Assembly (NCBI RefSeq): GCF_021412585.1 | Contig: NZ_JAKCMI010000043.1 | Location: forward strand, 1 to 36,974 | DNA from: Halomonas alkalisoli | Lineage (GTDB): Bacteria; Pseudomonadota; Gammaproteobacteria; Pseudomonadales; Halomonadaceae | Length of the DNA stretch: 36,974 nt | Direction: 5' to 3' | Shown: piece after piece, positions 7,109 to 16,381 of the stretch | Position numbering within the stretch: the stretch's first letter is position 1 | Layout: every line of letters starts with the position of its first letter | The notes under the pieces: model-generated | Database searches by the model: none | Seen by the model: only the letters and a program-made list of their open reading frames with translations | What the model was told of the DNA's origin: nothing | Position numbers and translations under genes: made by a program

Positions 7109-8368
7109 CTACGCTTTCTTCTTGCCTCCCTTGCCGGCGTCGTCCTGAGGCGGCGGCTCGGCGGGCTGGGGCAGCGAAGGCAGGGACTTGTCGAGCAGCT
7201 CGACGCTCTGGCGATAGTAGAGCTGACTCTTGTTGTGCTCGCCCAGGTTGGCGAAAAGCCGCGCCAGCTCCGCACAGACCACGCCACTGGGACGCTGCCG
7301 CTGGCTCGTCTCGAAATACTCCTGCGCCTTGCCCCAGTAGGCATTGCGGAGCGCAAGACGGCCCAGGGTGAGGAGCAGGTCCGGGTCGTTGGGGCGCTCC
7401 TGCAGCCACTTCTCGGCGTGTACCAGCTGACGCGCCGGGTCCACGTTGAGCAGGCCGTAGCGCAGCACCAACCGGCTGTCCCAGTGCTCCTTGAGCGAGT
7501 GGCGCAGCAGGCGCTCGGCGATGCCTTCCTCGTTGCCGCGCACCAGCGCCTCGGTGTAGAGCACCACCAGCTCGACGTTGTTGCGCAGCGGGTCCGGCAT
7601 GTCGGCCCACAGGCTGCGCACCCGCTCCACGTTGCCCGGATCGCGGGCCTCGTGAATCAGCAACTCCTTGTAGGCACGCAGCTCCAGCTGCTGACGCTCC
7701 TGGGGGGAGATCAGCTGCCGCGAAGCGAGCCGGGGCATCAGGCGACGCAGCCCCTCCCAGTCGCTGACGCTCAGGTAGGCCTGCTTGAGCTGCTTGAGCA
7801 CCTGCGGATGGTTGGGCAGCTGTCGATCCAGCCGGGTCAGGATCGCCAGCGCTTCTTCGTACTGCTGGCGGTCCAGCATCAGCTGCACCTGCATCAGGCC
7901 GACCGCGGTGTCGGCCCCGTCGGTGCTGAGATGGGCCCGCTTCAGCAGCGTATCCGCCTGCTCATAACGGCCCTGGTAGTGGGCCGCCAGCGCGGCCGAC
8001 AGGTAGTTGACCAGCGGCGTGCCGGAGTCGTCGGCGGCCTTCACCAGCGACTTCTCGGCCCGCTTCCAGCGCCCTTCGGCCAGGGCCACCAGCCCTTGCA
8101 CGGTCCGCTTCATGGCGTTGCGATGGCGGGTCCGGCTGTTCCACACCTTCAGCCGGCTGACCGGATGGCTCATGCGCATCAGCAGCCGCAGCACGAAGTG
8201 CAGCACCAGGAAGAGCGCCAGCAGCAGTATCAGGCCGAACCAGAAGGAGGTCTGGTAGGAGGTGTCGCCGACCCGCACCAGCCAGTAGCCGGGCACCGAG
8301 ACCATCAGCTGGCCGAACAGTGCCCCCAGCGCCAGCCCCAGGAGTACGATCAGGAGCAGTTTTCTCAT
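7109..8368 (-). CDS. hemY: HemY, TPR-containing inner-membrane protein of haem operon
   Basis: Last gene of the hemCDXY operon. The 419-residue product has two N-terminal membrane helices (about 4-24 and 41-64) followed by a helical TPR-type region, the normal HemY_N plus TPR layout. Motifs include WFGLILLLALFLVLHFVLRL and the repeat-like AAHYQGRYEQADTLLKRAH. Its molecular role in late haem synthesis is not settled; it is not the protoporphyrinogen oxidase that carries the same name in Bacillus. It overlaps hemX by 4 nt (ATGA). The C-terminus is Pro/Lys-rich. Confidence 0.92.
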   Translation of the reverse strand: MRKLLLIVLLGLALGALFGQLMVSVPGYWLVRVGDTSYQTSFWFGLILLLALFLVLHFVLRLLMRMSHPVSRLKVWNSRTRHRNAMKRTVQGLVALAEGRWKRAEKSLVKAADDSGTPLVNYLSAALAAHYQGRYEQADTLLKRAHLSTDGADTAVGLMQVQLMLDRQQYEEALAILTRLDRQLPNHPQVLKQLKQAYLSVSDWEGLRRLMPRLASRQLISPQERQQLELRAYKELLIHEARDPGNVERVRSLWADMPDPLRNNVELVVLYTEALVRGNEEGIAERLLRHSLKEHWDSRLVLRYGLLNVDPARQLVHAEKWLQERPNDPDLLLTLGRLALRNAYWGKAQEYFETSQRQRPSGVVCAELARLFANLGEHNKSQLYYRQSVELLDKSLPSLPQPAEPPPQDDAGKGGKKKA

Positions 8369-9906
8369 GCGTCATCTCCCCGCTCGCCACGCGAACCGAA
8401 TCGACGCTCGATGAACTGGGCCAGCGCCTGCTGGGAGCCGCTGATATCGGGCAGCTCGGGGCGAATGGTCTCCCCCTTGAGCGCCTCCAGACGATCGAGG
8501 ACGGCCTGGACTTCGCCGCGCTCGGTGTCGTAATAGGCACGGATCAGGGTCAGCGCCTTGTCGAGGCTGGCCTCGTAGAGTTCCTGTTCCTCCTGCAGCA
8601 GGGCCAGTTGGGCCTGCTCCAGTATCAGGCGGGCGCTCTGGCGCAGGTAGGACTCCTGTTCGGGGGTGACCAGGGCCTCCAGCGCCTCGTCATGATGACG
8701 AATCACCACCAGGTCCTTGAGCTCCTGGCCGAAGCGCGAGAGCTGATTCTGCCAGCCGCCGGCGGGGGCCTCCTGCATGCCGGAACGGGCCGGGATCTCC
8801 TCCAGCTCGCGGGAGAGAGGCAGCTGCGCCAGGCGCTCCTGCTGGGCGTTCAGCGCCATGTAGAGCCCGGTGCGGTCGACATGGGGCACGCTCTCCAGCA
8901 CCGACAGCTCCGAGGCGATGGCCCGGCGAACGGAGAGCAGCGCCGGGTTGTCGGCTTCGTTCAGGCGGTCGTCGGCGGTGCGCAGCAGGGCCGATGCGCC
9001 TTCCACGTCGCGCTCCAGCTGGAGACGCTGATTGGCCAGGCGCAGCAGGTAGGCGGCTTCGGCATGCAGCCACTCGCGCTCGTCGGTCTCCTGCTCGCGG
9101 GAGAGCTCGTCGAGGACCCGATCCAATGCCGAATCGACCTCACTGCGATAGGCGGCGAACTCGCTGCGCACCCCCTCGACGGCGTCGGCGCTCTCGCCCT
9201 CGGCTGTCTCCAGGCGGCTCTCCACACGGCTTTCCAGCTCGGCGAACTGGTCGGCCGAGGCCGCGGTGCCGGCCCGCTCCTCGAGCTCTGCCAGGCGCTC
9301 CTGCTGGCTGTCCATGCGCTCCCAGGCCTTCCAGGCGAACAGCCCAGCGCCGATACCGAGGAACAGCACCAGCACCAGGGCCAGGGTGCCCTTGCCCCCA
9401 CCGTTGCGGCCGCCCGTGGTGGCGCCAGTGGCCGGCGGTGGCGTACCCGGCCCCGCTCCGTAAGCGGCCGCCCCCGGCCTCGTGTCGCCCGACTTGCCGG
9501 CCGAGGCCTTGCCACCGGCAGGCCTGTCATCCGGCTTGTCATCTGGCTTGCCGAGGGTCGGCTTGGCGTCGGGCTTGGCCTTGCCGGTGCTCGTGGCGCT
9601 CCCGGCAGGCGGTACGGCCGGCTTGTCGCTGGCACCGGCAACCTTGGCGTCACCGCTATCCGCCGGCTTGGCTGTCGGTTGCTCGGGCGACGCCGAGGCG
9701 CCTGCCGATGCCGAACGATCCGGTGGCGCGGTGGCCGGCTTGTCGCCGCCACCCCCAGGCTGCGACGATTTGCCGCGTTTCTTCGAGCGCTGTTTTTCCG
9801 CGGAGCCGCCGGCATTGCCGGTGGAGTCGGCCTCACGGCGACTGCCGTCCTGGGCCTCACCGGAAGGCGACTTCTGTTCGTCCTGCTCGTTAGTCTGCTT
9901 GCTCAT
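8365..9906 (-). CDS. hemX: HemX-like membrane protein with long disordered N-terminus
   Basis: The 513-residue product has a single membrane helix at about 173-191 (LALVLVLFLGIGAGLFAW), then coiled coil (DSQQERLAELEERAG) and an alpha-helical periplasmic domain typical of HemX. The first 172 residues are low complexity, rich in Lys, Pro, Gly, Ala, Ser and Asp, with repeated KP and DDKPD-type segments, and should be cytoplasmic. Other HemX proteins I know are shorter and lack so long a tail. Databases often call the family uroporphyrinogen-III methyltransferase, but I see no SAM-binding methylase motif. It lies 6 nt after hemD and overlaps hemY. Confidence 0.88.
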   Translation of the reverse strand: MSKQTNEQDEQKSPSGEAQDGSRREADSTGNAGGSAEKQRSKKRGKSSQPGGGGDKPATAPPDRSASAGASASPEQPTAKPADSGDAKVAGASDKPAVPPAGSATSTGKAKPDAKPTLGKPDDKPDDRPAGGKASAGKSGDTRPGAAAYGAGPGTPPPATGATTGGRNGGGKGTLALVLVLFLGIGAGLFAWKAWERMDSQQERLAELEERAGTAASADQFAELESRVESRLETAEGESADAVEGVRSEFAAYRSEVDSALDRVLDELSREQETDEREWLHAEAAYLLRLANQRLQLERDVEGASALLRTADDRLNEADNPALLSVRRAIASELSVLESVPHVDRTGLYMALNAQQERLAQLPLSRELEEIPARSGMQEAPAGGWQNQLSRFGQELKDLVVIRHHDEALEALVTPEQESYLRQSARLILEQAQLALLQEEQELYEASLDKALTLIRAYYDTERGEVQAVLDRLEALKGETIRPELPDISGSQQALAQFIERRFGSRGERGDDA

Positions 9907-9912
9907 CTGTCG

Positions 9913-10710
9913 CTAGCCCTTTTCGAGATCGTCGTGATCGACATCGGCATCCTCCCGGTCACAGGCCTCAGCCACGGCAGCGGCCAAGGCAGCCGGTGTG
10001 GCACCTGATGCCACCACAGGAGTGCAAAACCCCAAGTCGTTGGCCAGTGTAGCTAAACGGCGACTGGACACGATTAGCGGTTGGTTCAAGGTGGTCTCGT
10101 TACACCATCTTGCCAGATGTTCCAGCAATTCTCCGCTGCTGATCACCAGGGCGCGGTAATCGCCCTTGGCGAGCCTGGCCTGCATGGCTGGCGCGGGGGG
10201 GTGGAGACGGCGCCGATAGAGGGAGAGCCGGGTCACCCGGCCGCCACGGGCGGCCAGGGTATCGGCCAGCAGCGTACGCCCGCCCTCGCCGGCCACCAGC
10301 AGGATTCGCTGCCCATCGAGGTCGCGCAGCGATGCCAGCTGCAGCAGCGCTTCGCTGGTGTCCTCGCCGGCCCGCGCCGGCGGCACGTGCACCCGCACGC
10401 CAAGCCGGTCGTGTAGTGTTGCTGCCGTGGCCGCGCCCACCGCATACCAGGCCGTTCCCTGCGGGAGCGCGGGCCAGTAGCGATCGAGCGCCTCGTAGAG
10501 GCAGTCGGCGGCAAAGGGGCTCACCACCACCACCTTGTGGAAATGGTCGAAATCGAGCCAGGCGCTGCGCAGCGCCGGGGTTTCAGGCACCGGCTCCAGC
10601 GTCATGACATCGAGATTGGCCACCGGCAGGCCGAGGGCCTCGATGGCCCCGGCCAGGGCCCGGGAGCGCTCCCCCGGGCGGCAGATCAATACCGGCCGAG
10701 TGGCGGGCAT
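9913..10710 (-). CDS. hemD: Uroporphyrinogen-III synthase
   Basis: Closes hydroxymethylbilane to uroporphyrinogen III, with inversion of ring D, in tetrapyrrole synthesis. The 265-residue protein shows the loose family pattern: N-terminal VLICRPGERSRALAGAI, then VVVSPFAADCLYEAL, WYAVGAATAATL, LLVAGEGGRTLL and a late ALVISSGELLEHL. Sequence conservation in this family is low, so context carries weight: the ATG at 10710 shares its A with the hemC stop (TGATG) and hemX follows. The open frame extends further upstream but only within hemC. Confidence 0.92.
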   Translation of the reverse strand: MPATRPVLICRPGERSRALAGAIEALGLPVANLDVMTLEPVPETPALRSAWLDFDHFHKVVVVSPFAADCLYEALDRYWPALPQGTAWYAVGAATAATLHDRLGVRVHVPPARAGEDTSEALLQLASLRDLDGQRILLVAGEGGRTLLADTLAARGGRVTRLSLYRRRLHPPAPAMQARLAKGDYRALVISSGELLEHLARWCNETTLNQPLIVSSRRLATLANDLGFCTPVVASGATPAALAAAVAEACDREDADVDHDDLEKG

Positions 10711-11648
10711 CAGCCGCCGTACACCTGCGCCAGGATCTCGCCGGCGCCCCGCTCGAGCAGCTCCTCGGCCACCCGGATACCCAGCGCCTCGGGCTCGTGG
10801 ATGGAGCCGCGCCCTTCGGCACGCAGCACCTCGGTGCCCTCGGGGTTGCCCACCAGCGCACGCAGCCACAGGGTCTCACCGTCGTTCTCGAAGGCGGCGT
10901 AGCCGCCGATCGGCACCTGGCAGCCCCCTTCCAGGCGCGTGTTCATGGCGCGCTCGGCGCGCACCCGGGTGGCGGTGATGGGATCGTCCAGCGGCGCCAG
11001 CAGGCTGACCAGTTCGGGGTCGTGGATGCGGCACTCGATACCCAGCGCGCCCTGGCCGCAGGCGGGCAGGCACACCTCCGGCGGCAGCTCCTGGGCGATG
11101 CGCGCCCCGAGGCCCAGGCGCTTGAGCCCCGAGGTCGCCAGAAGGATGGCATCGAATTCGCCGGCATCGAGCTTGCCCAGGCGGGTCTGGACGTTGCCGC
11201 GCAGGTTGAGAATCTCCAGGTCGGGGCGCGCCTCGCGCATCTGCAGACCGCGGCGCAGGCTGGCCGTGCCGATACGCGCGCCCTGGGGCAGTTCGTCCAG
11301 CGAGGCGTAGTGGTTGGAGACGAAGGCGTCGGTGGGCTCGGCGCCGGCCAGGATCACCGACAGCCCGAGCCCCTCCGGGAAGTGCATGGGCACGTCCTTC
11401 ATCGAATGCACGGCGATATCGGCCCGACCGTCGAGCAGCGCCTCCTCCAGCTCCTTCACGAACAGCCCCTTGCCCCCGATCTTGGCCAGCGGCGTGTCGA
11501 GGATCTTGTCGCCGCGGGTCGACATCGCCACCAGCTCCACCTCCAACCCGGGATGCTGGGCCATGAGCAGGTCGCGAATGTGTTCGGCCTGCCACATGGC
11601 CAGTTGGCTCTTGCGGGTCGCAATGCGCAGCGTATTGATGGATCGCAC
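10710..11648 (-). CDS. hemC: Porphobilinogen deaminase (hydroxymethylbilane synthase)
   Basis: Joins four porphobilinogens into hydroxymethylbilane. The 312-residue product has the family blocks RIATRKSQLAMWQ, GKGLFVKELEEALL, DIAVHSMKDVP, RIGTASLRR and EGGCQVPIGGYA, where Cys243 carries the dipyrromethane cofactor. I chose the GTG at 11648 because GGGGAG lies just upstream and the length then matches E. coli HemC (313); an upstream in-frame start at 11729 would add about 27 residues without family similarity. First gene of the minus-strand haem operon, divergent from argH. Confidence 0.96.
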   Translation of the reverse strand: MRSINTLRIATRKSQLAMWQAEHIRDLLMAQHPGLEVELVAMSTRGDKILDTPLAKIGGKGLFVKELEEALLDGRADIAVHSMKDVPMHFPEGLGLSVILAGAEPTDAFVSNHYASLDELPQGARIGTASLRRGLQMREARPDLEILNLRGNVQTRLGKLDAGEFDAILLATSGLKRLGLGARIAQELPPEVCLPACGQGALGIECRIHDPELVSLLAPLDDPITATRVRAERAMNTRLEGGCQVPIGGYAAFENDGETLWLRALVGNPEGTEVLRAEGRGSIHEPEALGIRVAEELLERGAGEILAQVYGG

Positions 11649-11737
11649 GTGGTTCTCCCCATGCAGCGGGCCCTGGCGGGCCTTGCTCTGCTGTTGGCGC
11701 CGCAGACAGTCGCGGCCAATGATAGTCACTGCCCCTC

Positions 11738-11766
11738 ATCATAAAGCACCTGGCGGGACAGGAAAA
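11738..11766 (-). promoter_or_regulatory. Likely hemC operon promoter
   Basis: On the minus strand TATGAT (11743-11738) lies 17 bp after TTTTCC (11766-11761). The -10 matches five of six consensus bases, the -35 only three. It would give a leader of about 80 nt before the hemC GTG. Confidence 0.5.
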
Positions 11767-11804
11767 ACTGCCGTCATGTCGCACGGCTGCGCCAATGGCG
11801 CCCC

Positions 11805-11832
11805 TCGCCACTTTCGCCCACTCTGGTACACT
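11805..11832 (+). promoter_or_regulatory. Likely argH operon promoter (extended -10)
   Basis: TGGTACACT provides an extended -10 with TACACT at 11827-11832; TCGCCA at 11805-11810 is a weak -35 at 16 bp. Located about 70 nt upstream of argH in the hemC-argH divergent region (11649-11911), which holds no other feature I can support. Confidence 0.45.
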
Positions 11833-11911
11833 GCAAAACCATGATCCGGGGCCGCCGCGCGCAGCCCCCTCCGTGAATACATAGCACGCACCAAGCAGGA
11901 TGCCCACGCCG

Positions 11912-13348
11912 ATGAGCCCTCGTTCCACAACCCCCGGCACCAACCAGTCCTGGGGCGGTCGTTTCAGCGAACCCACCGACGCCTTCGTCGAGCGCTTCAC
12001 CGCCTCGGTCACGTTCGACCAGCGCCTCGCCCTGCAGGACATCCAGGGCTCCGTCGCCCATGCCACCATGCTGGCCCGGGTCGGCGTCTTGACCGATGAA
12101 GAGCGCGACGCCATCGTCACCGGCCTGGGTGAAATCCGCGCCGAGATCGAGCGCGGCGAGTTCCAGTGGTCGGTGAAGCTCGAAGACGTGCACATGAACA
12201 TCGAGGCACGGCTCACCGACAAGATCGGCATCACCGGCAAGAAGCTTCATACCGGCCGCTCGCGCAACGACCAGGTGGCCACCGACATCCGCCTGTTCCT
12301 GCGCGACGAGATCGACGTGGTGGAGGCCGAGCTGATCCGGCTGCGCGAGGGCCTGATCGCGCTGGCCGACCGCGAGGCCGACACCATCATGCCCGGCTTC
12401 ACCCACCTGCAGACCGCCCAGCCGGTGACCTTCGGGCATCACCTGCTGGCCTGGCAGGAGATGCTGGCCCGGGATCACGAGCGGCTGCTGGACTGCCGCA
12501 AGCGTGTCAACGTGCTGCCGCTGGGCGCCGCGGCGCTGGCCGGCACCACCTATCCCATCGACCGCCATGTCACCGCCGAGCTGCTGGGCTTCGAGCGCCC
12601 CGCCGAGAACTCGCTGGACGCCGTGAGCGACCGCGACTTCGCCATCGAATTCACCGCCTTCGCCAGCATCCTGCTGATGCACCTGTCGCGCATGAGCGAG
12701 GAGCTGGTGCTGTGGACCAGCGCCCAGTTCGACTTCATCGACCTGCCCGATCGCTTCTGCACCGGCAGCTCGATCATGCCGCAGAAGAAGAACCCCGACG
12801 TGCCCGAGCTGGTGCGCGGCAAGACCGGTCGCGTCTATGGTCACCTGATCGGCCTGCTGACGCTGATGAAGTCGCAGCCCCTGGCCTACAACAAGGACAA
12901 CCAGGAGGACAAGGAGCCGCTGTTCGATACCCTCGATACGGTGCGCGACTGCCTCAAGGCCTTCGCCGACATGGCGCCGGCCATCACGCCGCGCAAGGCG
13001 AGCATGTATGAGGCCGCCCGCCGCGGCTTCTCCACCGCCACGGACCTGGCCGACTACCTGGTACGCCGCGGCGTGGCCTTCCGTGACGCCCACGAGATCG
13101 TCGGCCAATCGGTGGCCTTCGGCCTGCGTGAAGGGCGGGACCTGTCCGAGATGACCCTCGAGGAGCTGCGCCAGTTCTCCGACACCATCGACGAGGATGT
13201 CTTCGAGGTGCTGACCCTGGAGGGCTCGGTGGCGGCGCGCAACCATATCGGCGGCACCGCCCCGGACCAGGTGCGGGCCGCCGCCCAGCGGGCACGCGAC
13301 GCCCTGGCGGCACTCGCCTCCCACGGTCGCCAGGACGGCCGGGCATGA
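11912..13348 (+). CDS. argH: Argininosuccinate lyase
   Basis: Splits argininosuccinate into arginine and fumarate, the last step of arginine synthesis. The protein is about 478 residues from the preferred ATG at 11912, which has AGGA about 11 nt upstream; an in-frame ATG at 11900 (482 residues) has no ribosome site. Motifs are WGGRFSEPTDAFVERFTAS, HTGRSRNDQVATD, the TAQP histidine segment (GFTHLQTAQPVTFGH) and the catalytic-serine loop GSSIMPQKKNPDVPEL near residue 285. It heads a tight operon running to 18049 and overlaps lptM by 4 nt. Confidence 0.97.
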   Translation: MSPRSTTPGTNQSWGGRFSEPTDAFVERFTASVTFDQRLALQDIQGSVAHATMLARVGVLTDEERDAIVTGLGEIRAEIERGEFQWSVKLEDVHMNIEARLTDKIGITGKKLHTGRSRNDQVATDIRLFLRDEIDVVEAELIRLREGLIALADREADTIMPGFTHLQTAQPVTFGHHLLAWQEMLARDHERLLDCRKRVNVLPLGAAALAGTTYPIDRHVTAELLGFERPAENSLDAVSDRDFAIEFTAFASILLMHLSRMSEELVLWTSAQFDFIDLPDRFCTGSSIMPQKKNPDVPELVRGKTGRVYGHLIGLLTLMKSQPLAYNKDNQEDKEPLFDTLDTVRDCLKAFADMAPAITPRKASMYEAARRGFSTATDLADYLVRRGVAFRDAHEIVGQSVAFGLREGRDLSEMTLEELRQFSDTIDEDVFEVLTLEGSVAARNHIGGTAPDQVRAAAQRARDALAALASHGRQDGRA

Positions 13349-13506
13349 GGCGCCGACTGACCCTGGCCGCGCTGACCCTGGCCGCGCTGATGCTGGCCGG
13401 CTGCGGCCAGAAAGGGCCGCTCTACCTGCCGGACGACGAGCAGGCCGCCGAGCGCTACGGCAACCCGGCCGCTTCCGATGCGGCCAACTCCGAAGACGAG
13501 AGCTGA
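13345..13506 (+). CDS. lptM: Small lipoprotein LptM (YifL family)
   Basis: A 53-residue lipoprotein, short enough to be missed by length cut-offs. It has an Arg-rich start, a hydrophobic signal, the lipobox LAGC with the lipidated Cys at residue 20, and the family hallmark CGQKGPLYLP directly after it. The remainder is acidic and probably disordered. In E. coli LptM assists disulphide maturation of the LPS translocon protein LptD at the outer membrane. The ATG overlaps the argH stop (ATGA) and lysA starts 3 nt after its stop, the conserved lptM-lysA/dapF neighbourhood. Oxidative folding of LptD also involves DsbA, encoded at 19742. Confidence 0.93.
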   Translation: MRRRLTLAALTLAALMLAGCGQKGPLYLPDDEQAAERYGNPAASDAANSEDES

Positions 13507-13508
13507 AC

Positions 13509-14792
13509 ATGGACCACTTCGAATACCGCGACGGCGTGCTCTACGGTGAGGAAGTCCCGCTGTCGCGGGTGGCCGACGAGGTCGGCACACCCTGCTACGT
13601 CTACTCCAAGGCGACCCTGGCGCGACACTTCCGCGCCTATACCGAAGCGCTGGGCAGCCACCCCCACCTGATCTGCTATGCGGTGAAGGCCAACTCCAAC
13701 CTGGCGGTGCTGGGCCTGCTGGCCCGCCTCGGCGCCGGCTTCGACATCGTCTCCGTGGGCGAACTGGAGCGTGTGCTGGCGGCCGGCGGCGACCCGGGGA
13801 AGGTGGTCTTCTCCGGCGTGGCCAAGCAGGCGGCCGAGATGGCTCGGGCGCTGGAGGTGGGCATCAAGTGCTTCAACGTGGAGTCGCGGCCGGAACTCGA
13901 GCGCCTCAGCGCCGTGGCCGAACGGCTGGGCAAGGTGGCCCCGGTGTCGCTGCGGGTCAACCCGGACGTCGACGCCGGCACCCACCCCTATATCTCCACC
14001 GGCCTGAAGGGCAACAAGTTCGGCATTCCGGTGGAAGAGGCGCTCGCGGTCTACGAACTGGCCAGCACCCTGCCCGGCATCGAGATCGTCGGCCTGGACT
14101 GCCATATCGGTTCGCAGCTCACCGAGCTCGCTCCCTTCCTCGATGCCCTGGACCGCCTGCTGCTGCTGCTGGAGCGCCTGCGCGAGCGCGGCATCACGGT
14201 GGATCACCTGGACCTGGGCGGCGGCCTGGGCGTGCCCTACCGTGACGAGCGCCCACCCCAGCCCTTCGACTATGCGGCCTCGCTGCTGGAACGCCTGGCG
14301 CAGTGGCCCCATGGCGCGAACCTGACCCTGCTGTTCGAGCCGGGCCGCTCCATCGCCGCCAACGCCGGCGTACTGCTGACCCAGGTGGAGTACCTCAAGC
14401 ACGGCGAGACCAAGAACTTCGCCATCATCGATGCCGGCATGAACGACCTGATTCGCCCGTCCCTCTACCAGGCGTGGCAGGCGATCATTCCGGTGGATGC
14501 GCGTCACCCCCGGGACAGCGCGCTCTACGACGTGGTGGGCCCGGTCTGCGAGACCAGCGACTTCCTGGGCAAGGATCGCGAACTCGCCATCGCCCCGGGC
14601 GACCTGCTGGCGGTACGCTCGGCCGGCGCCTACGGCTTCACCATGGCGTCGAACTACAACAGCCGCCCGCGCCCCGCCGAGGTCATGGTGGATGGCGACA
14701 GCTACCATATCGTACGCCGACGCGAGTCGATCGAGGACCTGTGGGCCGGCGAGTCGCTGCTGCCCGACGCCGCGCCCGGGGAGACACGCTGA
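13509..14792 (+). CDS. lysA: Diaminopimelate decarboxylase
   Basis: Converts meso-diaminopimelate to lysine with PLP. The 427 residues form the alanine-racemase-like TIM barrel plus beta domain. Lys60 in ICYAVKANSNLAVL should hold PLP; GLDCHIGSQ, the glycine loop DLGGGLGVPY, the EPGRS phosphate-binding segment, and the active-site cysteine in GPVCETSDFLGKDRE are all present. Start and stop are tightly packed: 2 nt after lptM, and the stop shares a base with the dapF ATG (TGATG). Together with dapF it controls the partition of diaminopimelate between lysine and peptidoglycan. Confidence 0.97.
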   Translation: MDHFEYRDGVLYGEEVPLSRVADEVGTPCYVYSKATLARHFRAYTEALGSHPHLICYAVKANSNLAVLGLLARLGAGFDIVSVGELERVLAAGGDPGKVVFSGVAKQAAEMARALEVGIKCFNVESRPELERLSAVAERLGKVAPVSLRVNPDVDAGTHPYISTGLKGNKFGIPVEEALAVYELASTLPGIEIVGLDCHIGSQLTELAPFLDALDRLLLLLERLRERGITVDHLDLGGGLGVPYRDERPPQPFDYAASLLERLAQWPHGANLTLLFEPGRSIAANAGVLLTQVEYLKHGETKNFAIIDAGMNDLIRPSLYQAWQAIIPVDARHPRDSALYDVVGPVCETSDFLGKDRELAIAPGDLLAVRSAGAYGFTMASNYNSRPRPAEVMVDGDSYHIVRRRESIEDLWAGESLLPDAAPGETR

Positions 14793-15625
14793 TGCTGCTC
14801 CACTTCACCAAGATGCATGGCCTCGGCAACGACTTCATGGTCATCGACCTGGTCACCCAGCGCGCCCGGCTGCGGGACGAACAGGTTCGACAGTTGGCCG
14901 ATCGCCGTTTCGGCATCGGCTTCGACCAGCTGCTGGTGGTCGAGCCGCCGCGGGACCCGGACATGGATTTCCGCTACCGCATCTTCAATGCCGACGGCAG
15001 TGAAGTGGAAAACTGCGGCAACGGGGCGCGCTGCTTCGCCCGCTTCGTGCGTGACCAGCGCCTGACCCACAAGCACGAGATCCATGTGGAGACCGCCGGC
15101 GGCCCCCTGACCCTGCTGGTCGAGGACGACGGCCAGGTGACGGTGGACATGGGCGTCCCGCGCTTCGCCCCCCAGGCGCTGCCCTTCGAGGCCGACGAGG
15201 ACCTGCTGCGCCATGAGCTGGAGGTGGACGGTGAACGCGTCGAGGTGGGCGCGGTCTCCATGGGCAACCCCCATGCGGTACTGCGGGTCGACGACGTCGA
15301 GCGGGCGCCCGTCGAGCGCCTCGGGCCCGCCATCGAACATCACCCGCGCTTTCCACGCCGGGTCAATGTAGGCTTCATGGAGGTCGTGTCGCCCCACGAG
15401 ATCCGCCTCAGGGTTCATGAGCGCGGCAGCGGGGAGACGCTGGCCTGTGGCACCGGCGCCTGCGCCGCGGTGGCCTGCGGCATTCGCCAGGGGCTGCTGG
15501 AGAGTCCGGTCACCGTGCACCTGCGTGGCGGCGACCTGCGCATCGAGTGGCCGGCCGAAGAGGCCCCGCTGCGCATGACCGGCCCCGCCGAGCGCGTCTT
15601 CGACGGGCGCGTCGCCCTGGCTTGA
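14792..15625 (+). CDS. dapF: Diaminopimelate epimerase
   Basis: Interconverts LL- and meso-diaminopimelate without a cofactor, using two cysteines. The 277 residues start MLLHFTKMHGLGNDF, as in the family. The two catalytic cysteines are Cys75 in ENCGNGARC and Cys219 in LACGTGACAA. The start is fixed by the TGATG junction with lysA; the longer open frame that reaches upstream to 14303 lies within lysA. Confidence 0.97.
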   Translation: MLLHFTKMHGLGNDFMVIDLVTQRARLRDEQVRQLADRRFGIGFDQLLVVEPPRDPDMDFRYRIFNADGSEVENCGNGARCFARFVRDQRLTHKHEIHVETAGGPLTLLVEDDGQVTVDMGVPRFAPQALPFEADEDLLRHELEVDGERVEVGAVSMGNPHAVLRVDDVERAPVERLGPAIEHHPRFPRRVNVGFMEVVSPHEIRLRVHERGSGETLACGTGACAAVACGIRQGLLESPVTVHLRGGDLRIEWPAEEAPLRMTGPAERVFDGRVALA

Positions 15626-15661
15626 CCGGCCTGAAGCCCATCACCCCGAAGGAGCACCTGC

Positions 15662-16381
15662 ATGACCCGAGCCGCCCCCGAACCGCGCAAGACCCTGGAT
15701 CCCGATCGGGTAGCAGAATGGCTGGCACGCCATCCGGACTTCTTCGTCGGCCGCGAAGGGCTGCTGCAGCAGCTCAAGGTGCCGCATCCCGAGGCCCAGG
15801 GCACCACCTCGCTGCTGGAACGCCTGGTCTACGACCTGCGGCGGCGTGCCGAGCAGGCCGAATGGCGCCTGGAGCAGCTGCTGGAATCGGCGCGACACAA
15901 CGAGGCCCAGTTCCGCCGCACCCGCGAACTGGTGCTGGCGCTGCTGGAAGCCGAGGATGCCGACGCCCTGGGCCAGGCCCTGTCCACCCAGATGGCCGAA
16001 CGCTTCCAGATACCGGCGGTGGCGCTGTGGTGCCCGGCGGAGCTCACCGACCATGAGCCGATGCCTCCCCAGGCCCCGCGCCAGGTACTCGACGATCATG
16101 CCGGCGTTCGCCTGGCCGCCCTGCTCGACGGCCGTGCCAGCCGCTGCACGCGGTTGACGCAGACCGACTGGAGTCGGCTGCTGCCCCACGTCCAGGCGCC
16201 CCGCCAGGCCGGGTCCTGCGCCCTGGCACGCCTGACCCTGGGGGAGCCGATGGGCTACCTGGTCCTGGCCAGCCCCGATCCGGATCACTTCCGCGCCAGC
16301 ATGGATACCCTGTTCACCGAGTACCTCGGCGACGTGCTGGCTCGGCTACTGATGCGCCTGAGCCCTTCGCCCCATGGCTGA
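15662..16381 (+). CDS. DUF484 family protein
   Basis: A 239-residue cytoplasmic protein of the DUF484 family, recognised by VAEWLARHPDFF near the N-terminus, a coiled-coil segment (about 45-85) and a GAF-like C-terminal domain. The family sits between dapF and xerC across gammaproteobacteria, as here, but its role is not established. AAGGAG lies just before the ATG. It overlaps xerC by 8 nt. Confidence 0.92.
   Translation: MTRAAPEPRKTLDPDRVAEWLARHPDFFVGREGLLQQLKVPHPEAQGTTSLLERLVYDLRRRAEQAEWRLEQLLESARHNEAQFRRTRELVLALLEAEDADALGQALSTQMAERFQIPAVALWCPAELTDHEPMPPQAPRQVLDDHAGVRLAALLDGRASRCTRLTQTDWSRLLPHVQAPRQAGSCALARLTLGEPMGYLVLASPDPDHFRASMDTLFTEYLGDVLARLLMRLSPSPHG

Noticed and set aside
8365..9906. 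Uroporphyrinogen-III methyltransferase function for HemX.
   Set aside because: No SAM-dependent methylase motifs are visible; the name comes from old annotation of the operon.
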